In this document: positions 10,601 to 25,700 of the stretch, in pieces
Layout: every line of letters starts with the position of its first letter
How positions within the stretch are numbered: position 1 is the stretch's first letter
Source of the DNA: Escallonia rubra
Lineage: Eukaryota > Streptophyta > Magnoliopsida > Escalloniales > Escalloniaceae
Assembly (NCBI GenBank): GCA_033065855.1
Contig: JAVXUO010001340.1
Coordinates: 124,001 to 188,000, forward strand
DNA: 64,000 nucleotides
Reading direction: 5' to 3'
Position numbers and translations under genes: made by a program
The notes under the pieces: generated by a model
What the model saw: only the letters and a program-made list of their open reading frames with translations
What the model was told of the DNA's origin: nothing
Databases searched by the model: none

Positions 10601-10774
10601 CTAGTCCGTTAATCTTTCGAACTTCACACTACCTTCGTCCAAGATGGACAGGTGTTTCCTTTTCTTGGATAACTTGGTTGGATTTTGATAACCACTTTGC
10701 TCATCGGTAAACTGGGCAGTGGTTCTAGCCCGCAACTCTTCTAAGCTCTCTCCTTCCTTTGCTCTCTCCAGGAC
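10601..10774 (-). CDS. MRD1: MRD1 exon 15, C-terminus and stop
   Basis: 57 codons: [18 protein letters not shown] onward, basic KLSKKRKH near the end, stop TAG at 10,603-10,601. Confidence 0.92.
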   Translation of the reverse strand, partial: VLERAKEGESLEELRARTTAQFTDEQSGYQNPTKLSKKRKHLSILDEGSVKFERLTD

Positions 10775-13700
10775 CTGAAAGTTGGGGCAGGAGTCAAGCT
10801 AGCTTGATATGATATGTAGTAGGCGTATACATGTTTCAGAGATATTGTAGAATACATACCAGATGCCGACCATAAAAATGAGTGCTTGAAAGCGCTTCTA
10901 GCGCATTTTGAGCCTCTTGCTTTGTGACATACTCCACAAAAGCAAAACCTCTATGGTTCCCAAATCTCATTGGCAACCTTAAACTTTTAATCTGCAGAAA
11001 AACCAATATTTTAAACCCTATTAAGAGGAGAGAAAACCACTGACATTTATAGCCTCCATAATCATGAATATAATTAGTAACTGAAGAATGAAATAAGTAA
11101 TGATGTGAAGAATGTCCAGGTCGGGATCGGGGAGGGAGGAAAATGTGTGACATTTATAGCAATGGGTAGTGCGTGGTGCTTAGTCATGTTGTCAAACATG
11201 CGCACTCAGTGTCCAGAACAGTAGAGGTTACGATGCTTAATCTTTGAGCTGCTTCGGAAGTTTATGTAAACATATTGCTGATCTAAGTGGCACGGACATG
11301 ACACTGTCTCCAACACCAACACTGACTGGGAAACTGGACACTAGAAACCAGATTTTCTAAAACTATATTATATAGTATTATTTTATAGATGTACAAGCCG
11401 GTATATTGAAAACAAATGTCAAATGCATCACCATCAATACCAATTTAGCACTACAGTTGAATGAGTATACATTTGAGTATATACCGGACCTTAGAAATGA
11501 AAAAATGTTACTTTAAGAGTTTATTTGAATAAAGTGGTAGGACTTTGGAGTTTAATATGAATATGTAAAACTTATGGGGTCAGCGTGGAAAATTCCAGTG
11601 TATGGCCCAAATTGTGACACCAAGTTTTTATTGATTGAGACGATTGCAGTACTTGGTGGCAGGATAAGTCTTCCATATCCAAAGATCGATGGTTAAGATG
11701 AAGAGGAGAAGAACAGTCATCCTCAAAGCAAGGTAGAGATCGTAATTGATCCGGATCTGGAGCACAGGCCAAGGAATTTGTTGCCAATAGAAGATCAGAA
11801 ACATGTTTTCTTCTCCAGAATCGAACACCGAGATCTGCTTCTGCGCTTCTCTCTTCATCTTCTTCTTCTTGGCCGCTTCGGTAGGTCCCGCAGTGTCCAC
11901 AAGTGTCCAGAATTTAAATCCAATTAATTCAATATTTGGACACCAGAAAGCCGAGTCTGGCAGTGTTGGTGTCCTGGTAGATGTATCCGTGCTTTTTAGT
12001 TGCTGGTTGACCAATTAACATGCATCAAATCCTTTTGAAACGTAACTGACCACTTTGCAGTGTGAGGGGGAAAGCCAGAGAGGAGCAAGAGCATGATTCG
12101 GAAAGAGTCATGACGGCAAGTTCACCACAAGAGCTTCCACAGTTGTACATTCTTCCATACTAGATTCTAATTATCATCACGTGTTCTAGTGTTCTAAATA
12201 CATAGATATTGTTTGACACTATATTTCATCATTTCATGGTCAGATCAGGAAAAAGACTCTAAATGTAGGGATGTTTTTTCTAAATTTAAAAATCTCAATA
12301 TTTTCCTATATTGGATCATTTCATCATGCCAGATATAACAAATAATTACCTGGCCAAATGGATTAAAAAGATGTCTGAGCTCTTTCTCGGTTGCTTCAAA
12401 AGCTACATTTCTCACAATCAATTTCGTTGAACTTTGATCCTTTTTAACTTTATCTACTCGTTCATCCTTCTTAGCATGACAAAGTTGCAATATGAGAGCA
12501 TGACCGTCCAAAACGGTTCCCTGAAAGAGAAAAAGATCTGAAGAACTCGAATAACATGTAAATGACATTCACAAAAATTGAATGTAACATGAAATATAAC
12601 CTGTAAATCCCGGCAAATATTCATGGCCGTATCCACAGAATCAAACTCAACGAAACCGAAACCCATTGAGACATTCTTTCCATTTTTCAAGTGCTTCTTC
12701 ACCTGCACACGAGCAAAACAGGATAGCAATTATAAGTAGGAGCGTGATCAAAGTAAACAGCAAGGGTAGCCGGGAGTGGATCCAAACAGCTTACCCTGAC
12801 ACTGAGAATTCTTCCTTCCTTCATGTGTTCCGTGAAATGCTTTTTTAAACTCTCATCTGATGTTTTGAAATTTAGATTCTTGACAAAAAGTGATCTCGAC
12901 TGCAAGAGAGAAGCAAAAATGTAGTAAAGCTTCTATTCAAGACAAAAAAATTATCTCAAACACCTCACAGCACATTCTTTAAAAGGAAAAGAATTGCGGA
13001 TTCCTAAGAACAACTCAAGAAACATAAGAGTGGTAGCAGTAGAAATTTCGATTGCAAGTCCACAGTCTCTATAATTAAACTGCAAAAGTCTACGGCATAA
13101 AATGAGGCCGTCCTTGTTGAAATAAGTGAAAACATTGGATTCCTTAGTCCTCAGGAACTCAATCAGGCTATGGTATTGCACCAACTAAAGGGCACCATCC
13201 CCATTTTTAGTCATAATGGGTTAAGCATGTCTTAGACTAGATTTTGATTCAGCCAAGTGGTGAAAGAATCATGATATCCATGTCATGAGACCATTGAACT
13301 TGGCATTTCTCCACATTCTAATGCAATTATGCCATGCATACTGATCTAAATCTAATTTCATATAGATGGTAACAGCATCAGTGCACGCTATTCTTTGAAT
13401 TGACATGATCAGCAACTTTGGAGATGATTGATTTGATTTTAGATGGAGCAAAAAAAATGAGGTCCTTATACAACAGGCTTCGTAACTAAGTACATATATT
13501 CCCATGTTGAAACCCTTGATTAATACCTATGCAAAACAGATAAGCTTTTAAGCTATGGGCACAATTTTATATTCCCTCCATCCCAAAATAATTGATCAAA
13601 TTTTCTTTTCGGGATGTCCGAATATTATTGCTCACTTTCCTCTTTTAGGTAAAAACTTTACCAAGTATTCCATCTCTACCCTTCCTAACCGATTTGAAAG

Positions 13701-16700
13701 AAAAGGGACCAGTGTCTTTATTTATGTTATTTAGAACTTAAAATAACTGACCCACCATCCGAACCAGTACACCTCATTTCTGTACAACTGGAACCCCACA
13801 ATTCTTTCAACTCTTGATCTCCCCGTATTTTTTTGCTCTGCTGCTGCAATTTCCGGTAAACCCACCTCTTTTTCACTTCTTTATCTTTGCATTATTTTTG
13901 TCAAACGCCCACCACTCTAAAGCTATGAGACCTCTTCATTGTCACTCTCCTGCTCGCATTTGGCCGCCGTCGCCTCCTTTTAATCACTACCACATCCTTT
14001 TGATCACCACCACTAGACACAGCCTCCCACCGCATTGAAACTAGACCCATAGGAGTGAGCTACCAACAACCTGGAAGAAAGATCTACTGACTACACAGGT
14101 GTTCAGGCATTCGGCCAAGGCCTTGAGGTGAGCGTGTAGTGTCGACAAGGTGTTTAAGCATGATCACCAGGGCGTTCGACCATGCGTTGCCTAGGCGTTT
14201 GACCAAGCGTTGATGCCTGCGACGAAGCGTTCAACCGTAAGGCTAATAGTCGCTGAGACGTAAAAATGATTTAGAAATTCCGTGCTGTGTTCCACTTATT
14301 ATTTTTATTTGTTTGATGAAGCAAATTACAATTGAATAGTTGTTGTTTGTTTCTTAGATCTTGTAAGAGGTTGCACAAATTAAGTTAAATAGAACCTGGT
14401 AAAGATGGCAAGCGTAAAACGATTTGGGTTTGTTGCCATATGATTTGAGATAGGAAGCACCGACACCTCTTATAGGACGAGGTATGGTGTCCGACACACC
14501 TCGACACCTCCGGACACGTGTCCGACACCTCTCAGCGGTGTCCGAATTTATTTATTTATTTTTTAATTACCGGACACCGTGTCGGACACCTCTTGAAGAA
14601 GTGTGGGACACCTTGTGAAGAAGTGTGCACTCGTATGGGGCCAAAATACAATATTTCAAATTTATTTGAGGGATAAATCTGGGGTTTTTTAGAAATGAAC
14701 TTTTAGGCCAAACCCTAATCAGATCAACCCAACAAAAGGTACCTTCTTCTTTCTTTCTCATCTCTTTGTCTTTTCTTTCTTTTTGTTGCCTAAAGCATCC
14801 AAGCTTGCTAGTCTAGAGTAAGATAGGTCAACATCTCTGACCTCATTTACAGACCATCTGACTATATAAAATCTCTCCTTCATGCCTTTGGTCTCATGTC
14901 TTTTTTCCTTCTCTCTTGTTATTGTTGAGACTCTAATGTTGGTATTGTTGAGACATTCAACTGTTTTCTTGTTGCCGACCTTTTTTCTTGTTACTGTTGA
15001 GTTTATTTCATGTTACTTGCTTTCTTTCTCATCCATTTTGAACGAAATTTAGTTGCTCCAATTGAGATGTGTGTGTGTTTGTGTGTATATATATATATAA
15101 TTCAGCGGTGTCCAAAATCTGGTTTTTTGAAAATTGTGGTGTCCGGTGTCCCGGTCGGTGTCGGTGTCGGACACGGACCGTGTCCGTGCTACCTAGGATT
15201 TGAGATGATATCGATTTGAGGATAAGGTACTCTTGACTTCCATAGATTCTGGTCAGACGGGATCGATGTTCCAATGGAAATCCACCAAAGAAAAGAAAGG
15301 ACAGAAACCTTATTATGAAATTTTGAGCAGTTGCCTTATGGTTTATGGCTGTAATGGTAGTGTGAACATGAGAGTTAGGTTCGTTTTGATTGAACAGGTT
15401 CGTAACAAGTTAGAAGATCTGGAGAAGATAGAGGGACATCAACCCACGTTGTACAGACAGCTCAATTTTAAAAAATAAAGACAAAAGGTTTCCAAAGGGT
15501 AGTATAGGAAACTTGTACCTTTGAACCATTTTCCTTCATATGCGTGCAAAGCCAAAGTGATCGGTAATTGTGGGACGGAGGAAGTACTTTTCAACACCGA
15601 CGACGGAAGATATTAGCTACACATCTTGTGCTATTGATGTCTTATAAAAGGTATGATATCTCCAATCATGTTGGACATACCAATTCTAACATCACATTGA
15701 CCAGAAAAAGCACCAAATAGAGTAGATTGATCATATGGAGGCAAAACAAATTTAAGCATATGGACTCATAACCGAACTTACAGCCAGCACAGCTTCCCCC
15801 ATTATCTGTTGTTGCTTTAGGTTTACAACTCTTTCGCCTTTCCCAGAAGTCCCTTCAAAATGAAATAGAGGAGAATTTGCACTCGTGTCATTCTGTTCAG
15901 GCTGAATACCACATCTGCCATAAGGATCTAGCTCCTAGCTCATAGCTCATCACCACTATTACTCGCAATGGGAATACATTTATGTGGCTTGATACTTGGT
16001 GCAAAGCCAAAGTACCCACCGACAAGTTCAATGGATATATTATTCTTAGACAGAGGACTCTGTTATTACTGATGAAGTAGTCAATGATGTCCTACAGTTT
16101 CATTTAGCCAGGGAAACTTAGTGATAGCAAACATCTCGCAATGAAACCCCAAACTCATTATTGAAGACAGAGAGATCCAAACTCTTTGTACCCATCAGTC
16201 ATAACCGCTTGCTAGTTTGATATTCCAAACTTATTTGGTTCCTTCGCCTATCAGCTGATACTAATTTACCCTACAGTTATTTATACAAGAGAAATTCTAA
16301 TGCCACTTTCACCAAAGCACAGAGGAGTTAAGCCTACTTGTGAACCCGCTAACTGTAAACATCTGGAATCTAAAATGACAATACCAGAAGTACATCTATA
16401 GGCTTGTACAAGATAGCATAACAAACTCTAAGAAAACGATAAATCGCAAAGGGAAGGGATAAAGTAATGGCAGAGATGCATCATAACCATCATCCACCTT
16501 TTTCCAAACTAGTTGGGCTCAGCTACATGAATCCTTTTCTTCCGTTCCCCCCATCAAAGCACATTTTATGGCAAAGACAGAACAGTCCTTTAATATTTCT
16601 AGTCCTTGGAAGCACACCATTCCAGTTTAACTTATCAAGAACGAGATGTACATAAAGCAGGCTGAAATAAACTAGTGGGGCATGCATGAAGAAGCATCCA

Positions 16701-19700
16701 CTTAATGTTAAGTAAACTTATATGTTTGAAGACGAGATTTAAGACACTGCTCATATAGATGTCAAACCTCAACTCTATCATGATCAATGTCCGCATCTGC
16801 TACTCCTTCCACGTGTTGCTCCAAGAACACCCTCTTAGCATCTGGCTCCCCAACCATGGCAGTACTGGTTCCATCACCCAATGTTTTTGATCTTTGACTG
16901 AGAATGTTGCTAGGTGCCCATTCCAAATACAATGGACCGTCCCTATAAATTGAGGAAAGAAGACATAAGTTCCCATCCACAACCCCTAAGCTAGCAATTA
17001 ATCTTCAATGTCTGGTATTGAGGTTCGTTTGGATCTTGCGCACATGGATGTGAGATGGACATGGTGCAAACTTAAGGAAGAAGAACAAAAAAGTAACACC
17101 AAAAGTTATACTGAACTTTATATTGGAGATAGCAGATTTTAATGTAGATCAACGAAGACTTTTCAATTGAAGACTACACCATCATGAAAATCAAGAAAGC
17201 ATTTGCTATCAAATTAAGGGCATGAACTATAAATTTAAGATATTAGGCTGATATATGGATATTAATTGTGAAGGAGTATGACATTTGTCTTCACTACCAG
17301 CAGCTTCTTGTCGTAGACTTTTTGTGCATGAGCAAGATTTCCACAATCACAAATGTCGTGATACTCTGAATATAAGCCCCTCCAGATTACCAACTAGCAA
17401 ATGACAGTTGTAAAGAGGCGTAATACTATAATAGGGTTTATAAAGTAGTAAGGATCTTCTAATTGAAGTCAGACTTTATCAGAAAAATTCAAAAGGTATC
17501 AGAGCTTATGGTTGTGCACTTGGCCGCATTTTTATATATTTCTTGTTGATTTGACACTACGCTTTTTTGGGCACTCGGTGGCAATGCAACTCATTTTTAT
17601 CTCTCATTTGTTTCTCTATCCACATGTAATCGAGGGCTTACACGTAAATGCTTAAGCTTCGAGAGAAACTGGTAACAAAACAGAAATGTTACTCGCAAAG
17701 GATCTTTACCAAAGATGAACTAAATTGGACTGGCAGGCTGGATCCAGGTCAGTGGTTTCAGATTCATGCAAATAGTGGGAAAAAACCAAACCCTTTACCA
17801 GCATAAGTAGCTTAGTCAAGCAAGCATAACAAAGATGAACTAAAATGGACTGGTAGGCTGGATCCAGTCAGTAGCATCAGATTTATGCAGATAGAGGGCA
17901 CTTACAGACCATTTACCAGTATGAGAAGCTTACTCAAGCAAGAATACCAGCCATAGAACTACTACTGACAATCAAGCAGAACTGAGTTACTCAAACTTGC
18001 CAGATATGATTGATAATGACCTCGAGAAGAATAAAAGACAAACTTACTTGTAACGCTTGTACGCTAAACCTCTGAAAGCAGCTCGGGCCTCTGCTGGTTC
18101 AAGGAAAATAACCTGAAATATAAGGAAATGCATGTCAGTAAGAAAGCAAAGAACCATAAAGTCTAAGAATCGACACATACACAAACATATATAAACGCAC
18201 ACATGTCTACACACACACACACATTACTCTAGTCCCTTGTTTTGAGCAATAGAATCTCAAGTGGTGTACAGAATAAACCGTTCTTAACTTCTCATAAACA
18301 CCAACGTGGGCAAAGTCAAAGCAGTTTATGCTATCAGATAGATAAAAGGAGAACAGCCTATCAAGGTACAACACCGATTCTATGATCCACACACCCAAGG
18401 CAACTTTGTATGGTAGATCATCAAAGACCAAAAGGCCCAAAGCTAATTTCAAATATCGATAGGAGTGTTGCTTATCCACAATTAACACAAGATTATGACT
18501 CACGTAAACCCCTGAATCAAATCAAAGATAAGCTACTAGGACTAAAACAGTTATATGGGCAAAATAAAGCACATCAAATCAGTGTCTAAACTTGCATAGC
18601 ACTTTCAAGTTCCAACTCTTGGCTTTACAAACTGATTGAACAATACGACTTTCACGGAGCAGCAACTCTATCCAATGCTATTACAATATGAGCGAAAAGT
18701 ATATGGAACATTGCATTTTGAGCCCTCAATCCATATACTGAACAACGGAAATGTTACGAACTTGAGGAAAAACCGAGAGAGTGAGCCTTGGCACAAGAGT
18801 AAAGTTGTTCACTGAGTAAAGTTGCTCCACTGTGACCTGGAGGTCATGGGTTTGAAACAAGGAAAAAACCTCCAGAGTAAGGCTGCGTTTAGCTAACCTC
18901 CCCCCATCCCCGCGGTAAATTAAGCCTTGTGTACAAGACCACACTTTAAATGCACCCAAAAACTTCGCATCACGGAGAGAATACAATATTACTGTGATCG
19001 AGTCTCATAGGGGGGTGGTGGGATATTTGGAGTAAGAGACCCTCTATCACCGTGACCCCAAAAAAATAGAGCATAGACTTCATGCAAAATTGCAATGCCC
19101 CACTGGCTCTAACAGAAAGTACGTCAACATCACAAAAAAAGTAGAAAAGGAAAAAGAAAATCATTTATTGTAGTCCTACCTATGATATAAGGCATTTCAG
19201 TTTCATTCAGATTTAAAACATTCTTTTATTTTAAAGTATATTACAAAAATAAATAATTAAATGACTAAACCAAGTTCTGGATCCAACTTTTTCCATCTAG
19301 ATGGAAGTGCAAAGAAACAAAACCAAACATAGATTTACAATAAACAGAAAAGCCCCTAAACAGATCATAGTTGAGGGATGCACAAGTTTACTTTTATGAT
19401 TAAATCATTTCCTAAACCCACAAAACATAAAGAACAAAAGCAGCAAAAACCAAATTCTATGCCTTACTTTTCTACTGGATGAAGGTCTTTGTGGCTATCA
19501 TCGCAACCTCAGCCCACATCCTTTTGTACAACTTAAGACTTGTAATGCCTACAACTTGGTTAATATAGCTTCCAGTTGCTTTGTCCTTGTTACGCACAGA
19601 CAGACATAATGCAACCACATCTTGCACTTGGTTAAGTGTCTCAATAGCAGCAGAGCAGTTACCGAACTATGTTCTTGGTGTCTTCGATCCATTAGAACGT

Positions 19701-22700
19701 CTTGTTAAATTGTAGACCCTTGTTTCTAACTCAGCCCTTCACTCCAGGGGAAGCGCAAGAGTACGAAGAGATGGTACCGTTGTTTAAGCCATCATCTCTC
19801 TCTCTCCTTCACTGACCAGGGATCCTCCTCTTAAACAACTAAACCTTCCAAGTACCAACATTAGTGCCTTCAAACTCCACCATTTAACCGTCAAGCTTCT
19901 TTAATCAATTTGATTACCAATATCGGATCTGACAGCCACAAGTATGTTCTTCTAATAGATCAAATCCCTACAGCTAAAAAATAAAAATTGGCAACAAAAT
20001 TGATTGACGGTGGATGTTTGTTTGTTCATGAGTCTTGATCGACCTTAGTTTGGAAGGTCGAAATTCGTGCAACAGAATGTACTTTAGATACATCCAATGC
20101 TTAGACAGATACTATGTATATAGAACACAACCATGATGTTAAAGATATATCAAACGATATGCAAGCAGGAAAAGTCAAATACCAAAGCTAGTGTTTTTGT
20201 TGGAGGAAGAATAATTTTGTCCAAGCTCCCAAATTTTCCAAACATGTTAGCCAGTTCAGCTTCCAAAGCACCATAAGGCAAGTTCTTTACTAAAATCACG
20301 TGGTTGCTTCTTTTCACACTGTCAGAGTTCCCAGCAGCAAATTCCTCTAATGAGGATGTATTAACTCCAGCATTCAAAAGTGCCTTTTTTGTTTCTGCAA
20401 TCACTTGGGTTTCCCCCAATGCAATACGTACAGCAAGATCATCAGCTTCTCGGTCAAGCAAATCACTTTTGCTTACACCAAACTTGCGAGCGATGTTTTC
20501 AACAACCTGTGATAAAAGAAAGGAGCTGAACATCACCTTTTGGAGGATAAAAACTAAAGTCAACAGTGTAACAAGGTGCCAGTGCAAAACTCTTTTGACA
20601 AGTATACATGTATTGAAGAGAGAATAAAGTCAACAGTGTAACAAGGTGCCAGTGCAAAACTCTCTCTATTTTGACAAGTATACATGTACTGAATAGAGAA
20701 TAAAATACGCATCCATTGAAGATGAGGTACACAAAAACAAAAAAAGAAAGCAAGAAGAAACCAACTAACCAACAAAAGGCCTAAGCTGATGCCAACGAGA
20801 AACTCAAAAGAGTGTAGCAAAAGAAAGACATACCCCACCCTCAAAAACCAAAACTTGAAAGCAAAGAAAAAGTACGCATCAGGCAAAGCACAAAGGAGAT
20901 CATCGTTTATGGAGCATTCCAGGGAGGTTGTTTACTCCATAATATAAGTACCCTTTCAACTTGACCAACTTACTTTCCTTCTCTGTTGGTTATTCCAAGC
21001 TCCGTAGCAGAAAGTTAGAGCAGTCCCAGCACGAGTTCCCTTGGTAAGGTTCAGGGGATACACAAAAATACCACTTGGTAATTTGGAAGGTCGTTTCTTC
21101 TCCAATCCGTGATGGACGACTGGGCAGAAAGAAGATTGGGGCTTTTAACTGTTTGCTGCTAGGTAAATGGCTTTCATGTTAAATGAAAGAGAGGGAAGCG
21201 TTTTGGAGGAGGGGTGTACGTGGGTAATTGTGGTGGTACTGGTATGGAAAGATGGGGCCCATATACAATGGGGTTGCTTTTGAAAGGCATTTGTATGTGA
21301 TGGGATTATTTAGCAAGTACATCCTTCTTAAACTTGATGATAGTTCTAGGCTTAGTTTGCACAAAGCGGGAGCGGGGGCAGGGATGGGAGCGGGGGCGGG
21401 GACGGGAAGGGGGGGCGGGGGAGCGTAAGCACCTGAAAGAATCTAAGGTTGGGAGCGGCTTGAATAAATAAATGCGTAAAAGAGTATTACCATTTGCTAA
21501 ATATAGTTTACACAAGAGAGAGAGAGAGAGTAGTGATTGACAAGCTCTGCTCTCTCGAGGAGGGTAGTCAACAACAACAAACAAGGAGGCTTTATGGAGT
21601 TGAAGGAAGAGAGAAACAAGGAATTGAGTCGAAAAGGGCTTGATTTTCAGGTACTCTCTCACTTGTTCCATGCATCTCTAACCAGTTGACGGGATCGAGT
21701 TCCCATATGAGCTTGGGACGAGATCCCATGGAGCTCCTAACTTGGGATTGCAAAAGCGAGTTTCCGAGAGAGAAGCGTCACCATATGAGGAGTTTCCTGC
21801 AACTAAGGTTCTAGGGTAAGGTTTTAAATGGATAAGTAGTGTGAGAGAAGCCATTAAAAGATAAATTACTGGTGCTCTTGGGCTTGTAAAGGACCTCGGC
21901 TCGGGTAAGAACGACCAGTAAATGGAATATCAACGAACCTTCAAGACTGTGAACTTGAACCAACGACTAGGTATTTGAACGTCAATATTCTTCCTATTTT
22001 GACAGGAGAGGGGATGACAAGGTTGTGGGAAAGAGGGAAGCAAAGAGAAGCTTTTCTGTGAAATCGTTGTACAAGATACTGCTAGAAGGGGTACGAAATA
22101 GTTTTCCTGGCAGGGCATTTAAAAACCTAAAGCTCCCAAAAAAGCAGCCTTTTTTGTCTGAGAGGCTTCTTTGTCTTCCATTTCGAAGGGTGACAATTTA
22201 AGAGAATTTGGGTTGTATAATGTGCCACGGTGCTTCTTGAGCAAACGGCTGGAGAGACTGTCGATCACGTTCTACTCCATTTTCCAAATGAGGAGTGCTT
22301 TATCGAACTTACTTCTGGCTCTCTTTGGCATAGTTTGATTGATGTCTCACACGGTGTTGGATATCCTTTTGAGCTGGCCCTCATATAAACAGAGAAGAAA
22401 GAAGACGGACTAGGGGAAACAGCTCCTCTTTGCCTCATGTGGAGCATTTGGATGGAAAGGAACCAGAGAGCTTTTCAGAATGAGTTGTTGTCTATAGAGT
22501 GCATAAATTCTGTCTTTTTGAATTTTTTGTTCTTGTGGGTAGAGGAGTCTTGGCCATCCTCTTCTGACCACTTTTCCCAGATTCCGCTTGCAACTAAACT
22601 TTACTATCAAAAATAATAAATTACATCAAGGAGCGAAGGCAACTCTACGATAGCATCCACGCAACCTCTTACGAGTACGCAATCATTTATTGGTTAAGAT

Positions 22701-25700
22701 CCAAACAGACGGGTTGATTGCACTGAGCTTTTAACATATCCCTGATGCGTCTCTAATGTCAACCCCCTTGATCATTGCCAAAATGATATCTTTTCTTCAT
22801 TCATGATTACGAAAATCTCCACGATTCCATCTTCTAAGTGAGATCTCCCCACTCTACTCTGGCTCGTGGAATCTAGAGGGGTCTGGAGATAACGAGTTCC
22901 ACTTATTGAACTGAACAGGGTCCTATCTACGAATGCGGTTAATGGGTTGTTAAACAAGTTGTGCTTACTTTTGGCCCTACATAAAACGCAAACTTTATGA
23001 TCAGAAATCCGGTAATATTTGCTTAATATATACTAGCATTGTCCTTAAATTAGTCATTGGCAGCATCAAGATATATAACCCACCACCACTCATCTGTCCT
23101 CCTCGGTACTAAGGGGACATTCTTGCCGCCAAGAAGAGTACGTGCCTTTTTCGGTGCCTTAAATGAATAAATGGAGAAGAAAGGTGAAGAAGTCGTTGAT
23201 TTTAGTGCAGAAGAATTGAGAAAAGAAAGAAATGAGTTGCATGCAGAGAAGAAAGATATGAGTTGCAGAAGGGCCGTGGAAGGATGGAGTAGAGAGAGAG
23301 ATAAATAAAAAGGGAAGTATAATGAGATATAAATAGATATCTCAACAAGGTCTATTCTTCACCCAAGCCTGAATCAGGTGCAAGTTACTATTTAAGTGGC
23401 TACCACTTGTCTTCTCCAGGTAGGTTCCCATTTGGACATGCTTTTTTTACCCTTCTTCAATATTTCATATCAACCGCATACGAACTGCCATTCGGGTGAC
23501 TCAATTTTGTTGAACTTGTCTCTTCGTTCTATTCGGTTAGAGTCAAATGCTGAGTATATTCTGAAATTACTTTGTGAAATTTGTCATGTTGTGGCCTTTA
23601 TGCCTTTGATACCTTGTGTCCATCCATAACTGGGACCCCTGAAATGAACTTATACCTCGAACGCACATGAAATAACTTTTACCTTGACCACACATGAAAT
23701 TAGGTTAATGTGATCCAACGAATAAATGTTGAAATTTTGCTACCCATATGCAAACTTTGATCTTAGAACCTCCGCATGTTCAGGCAGACATCACTTACAT
23801 CGACGAAAAAAAGTGTACTTATCGAAATGTGATAATTAGTTCAATACTCGAAAATGTTCCCTCGCTTTTGATTTGACTTTGTTTGGGTAGATATCCAAAT
23901 TTGAATGATTTTTCGTCAATTGAATCATGTCTTTTAACCTTTGTTAATGAAAGCTTCGTTTTGAATTTGATTTCAATTTGATCTGGGGGGTCAATAGTCC
24001 AAATTAGCATATTTGCAGCTTAGATCTTATATTGTCTTTGATACCATTGACTTTGCATGAAACAAATTTTGGAATCAGCTATACAATTTTAAACACCTGC
24101 GTAATTGCGTTATACTATGTGGGTGTGGTATCCCCCTTCCTCCGAGGTAAATTACACTGAGGCGGCTCAGAAGGATTTAGAAGCTGGAGATTTATAATTT
24201 GCTTTGAGATTTTGTTACTCACTTTTAAGAATAAAGTACCTTCTTAAGGTTTATGGCTTCAGTAGTATCGATGAGCCCATTTTGGTTATGATTATTTTAT
24301 TAGTCACTTTTCCGCTGCAATTACCAAGCTTTAATGGCTAAATGCAAGTACCATGTTTTGGAGTATGGTTTAGAGTTTAGACATCCCTTTTAGTTACGTT
24401 TATGCGAATATTTTGGGTTTATATTTCTCCCCTTTAGTTGAGGAATCTATTGAAATAGCAATCACAGGTCAGCCTCCAAATTGCATAAATCTGTCACAGG
24501 CCTACATAAACAATTTCAAATTAATCCTGCTTAGGAGAATTATAATCTCCAAATTTATCATATATATATATACTCTGATAAGCAATCGGAGCTCTGAAAC
24601 ATAATCAATATCTATTATTTGCATTTAACTTTCAACATTTGGTAATTGCTCTGAAAATCAAAGTGACAGTTAACCAATCAAAATGCAATTCTCGAAGCTC
24701 TTTGCAAAGTTTTTCAAATCTATTAAAGCTGCCTCAGCTTAATTACCTGAGATGGGAGGAAGGGATGGGGTGGGTTTTTTTTTTTTTTTTTTTTTTGGGG
24801 GGGGGGGAACCCAAGAAAGGTAGCACACACCCACAGAGTACAACGCAGGTATCCAGAAACTTATAGCCAAGTCCAGAAACATATCATGCAAATCCGAAGG
24901 TGCAAAGACAATATAAGTTCTCAGCACGACAAATGTTATAATTTGGGAGGATTAGCCAAGATAAAGATCAACTCGAAATCAAAGAGAAGTTTCTTCAAAT
25001 ATTAAACTAATGATCACATTTTGAAGCGAACACAGTTTGTAAACATAAAGCATGTCAATCAAACCACGCAGAGGTTCTAAGATCAAAGTTTGCATACTAA
25101 TAGCAAATTTGTAGCATCAAGTTAACCTTACCACGTGTAGGTTCTAAGTTTTTGTTCAGTTCGCCCAATTATGAGTGGGCATCACAAGTATCTCAAGGGT
25201 ACAAAAGCCATGAAAACAAATCACAAACTCTACAAAGCAACTCAAGTGAACGTTAATGGGATAATTCAAACGATTTCAGAATTATCTTTGCATAGACATA
25301 AATCGAAGAGGACAAAGAGATGAGTTCAAAGGATATGAATCACCTACCTCAAAGTTAGGTGTTCGTATGAGTTAGATATAACCAAATGAAGCTACAAAAT
25401 CATAAGAGGACACAATGGACGAAACCCAAGAAAATTTGACACGTGGCAGTGCCACCAAATGGGTTCGCATGCCTAAGGCCATTTCTTTGAAGAAAACAAT
25501 TCAAGGCTTGCAACTGAAGAGCAAAAGAACGCTAAAGAAACAAATTCCAATTAGGGTAAATTTTACACTTGCTACCCGTCACATTTTGGAAATTACACTC
25601 TCACCCCTTCACATTCGGGTCTGTCTGAACTTGCCCCTTCGTGATCTTTCCATCCCTTTAGTCGTTAAAAAAAATTTGGAAATCCAAATATACCCATGCT

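Noticed and set aside
18780-18860. Possible tRNA gene
   Set aside because: A- and B-box-like motifs belong to a SINE; no cloverleaf or anticodon stem can be formed.
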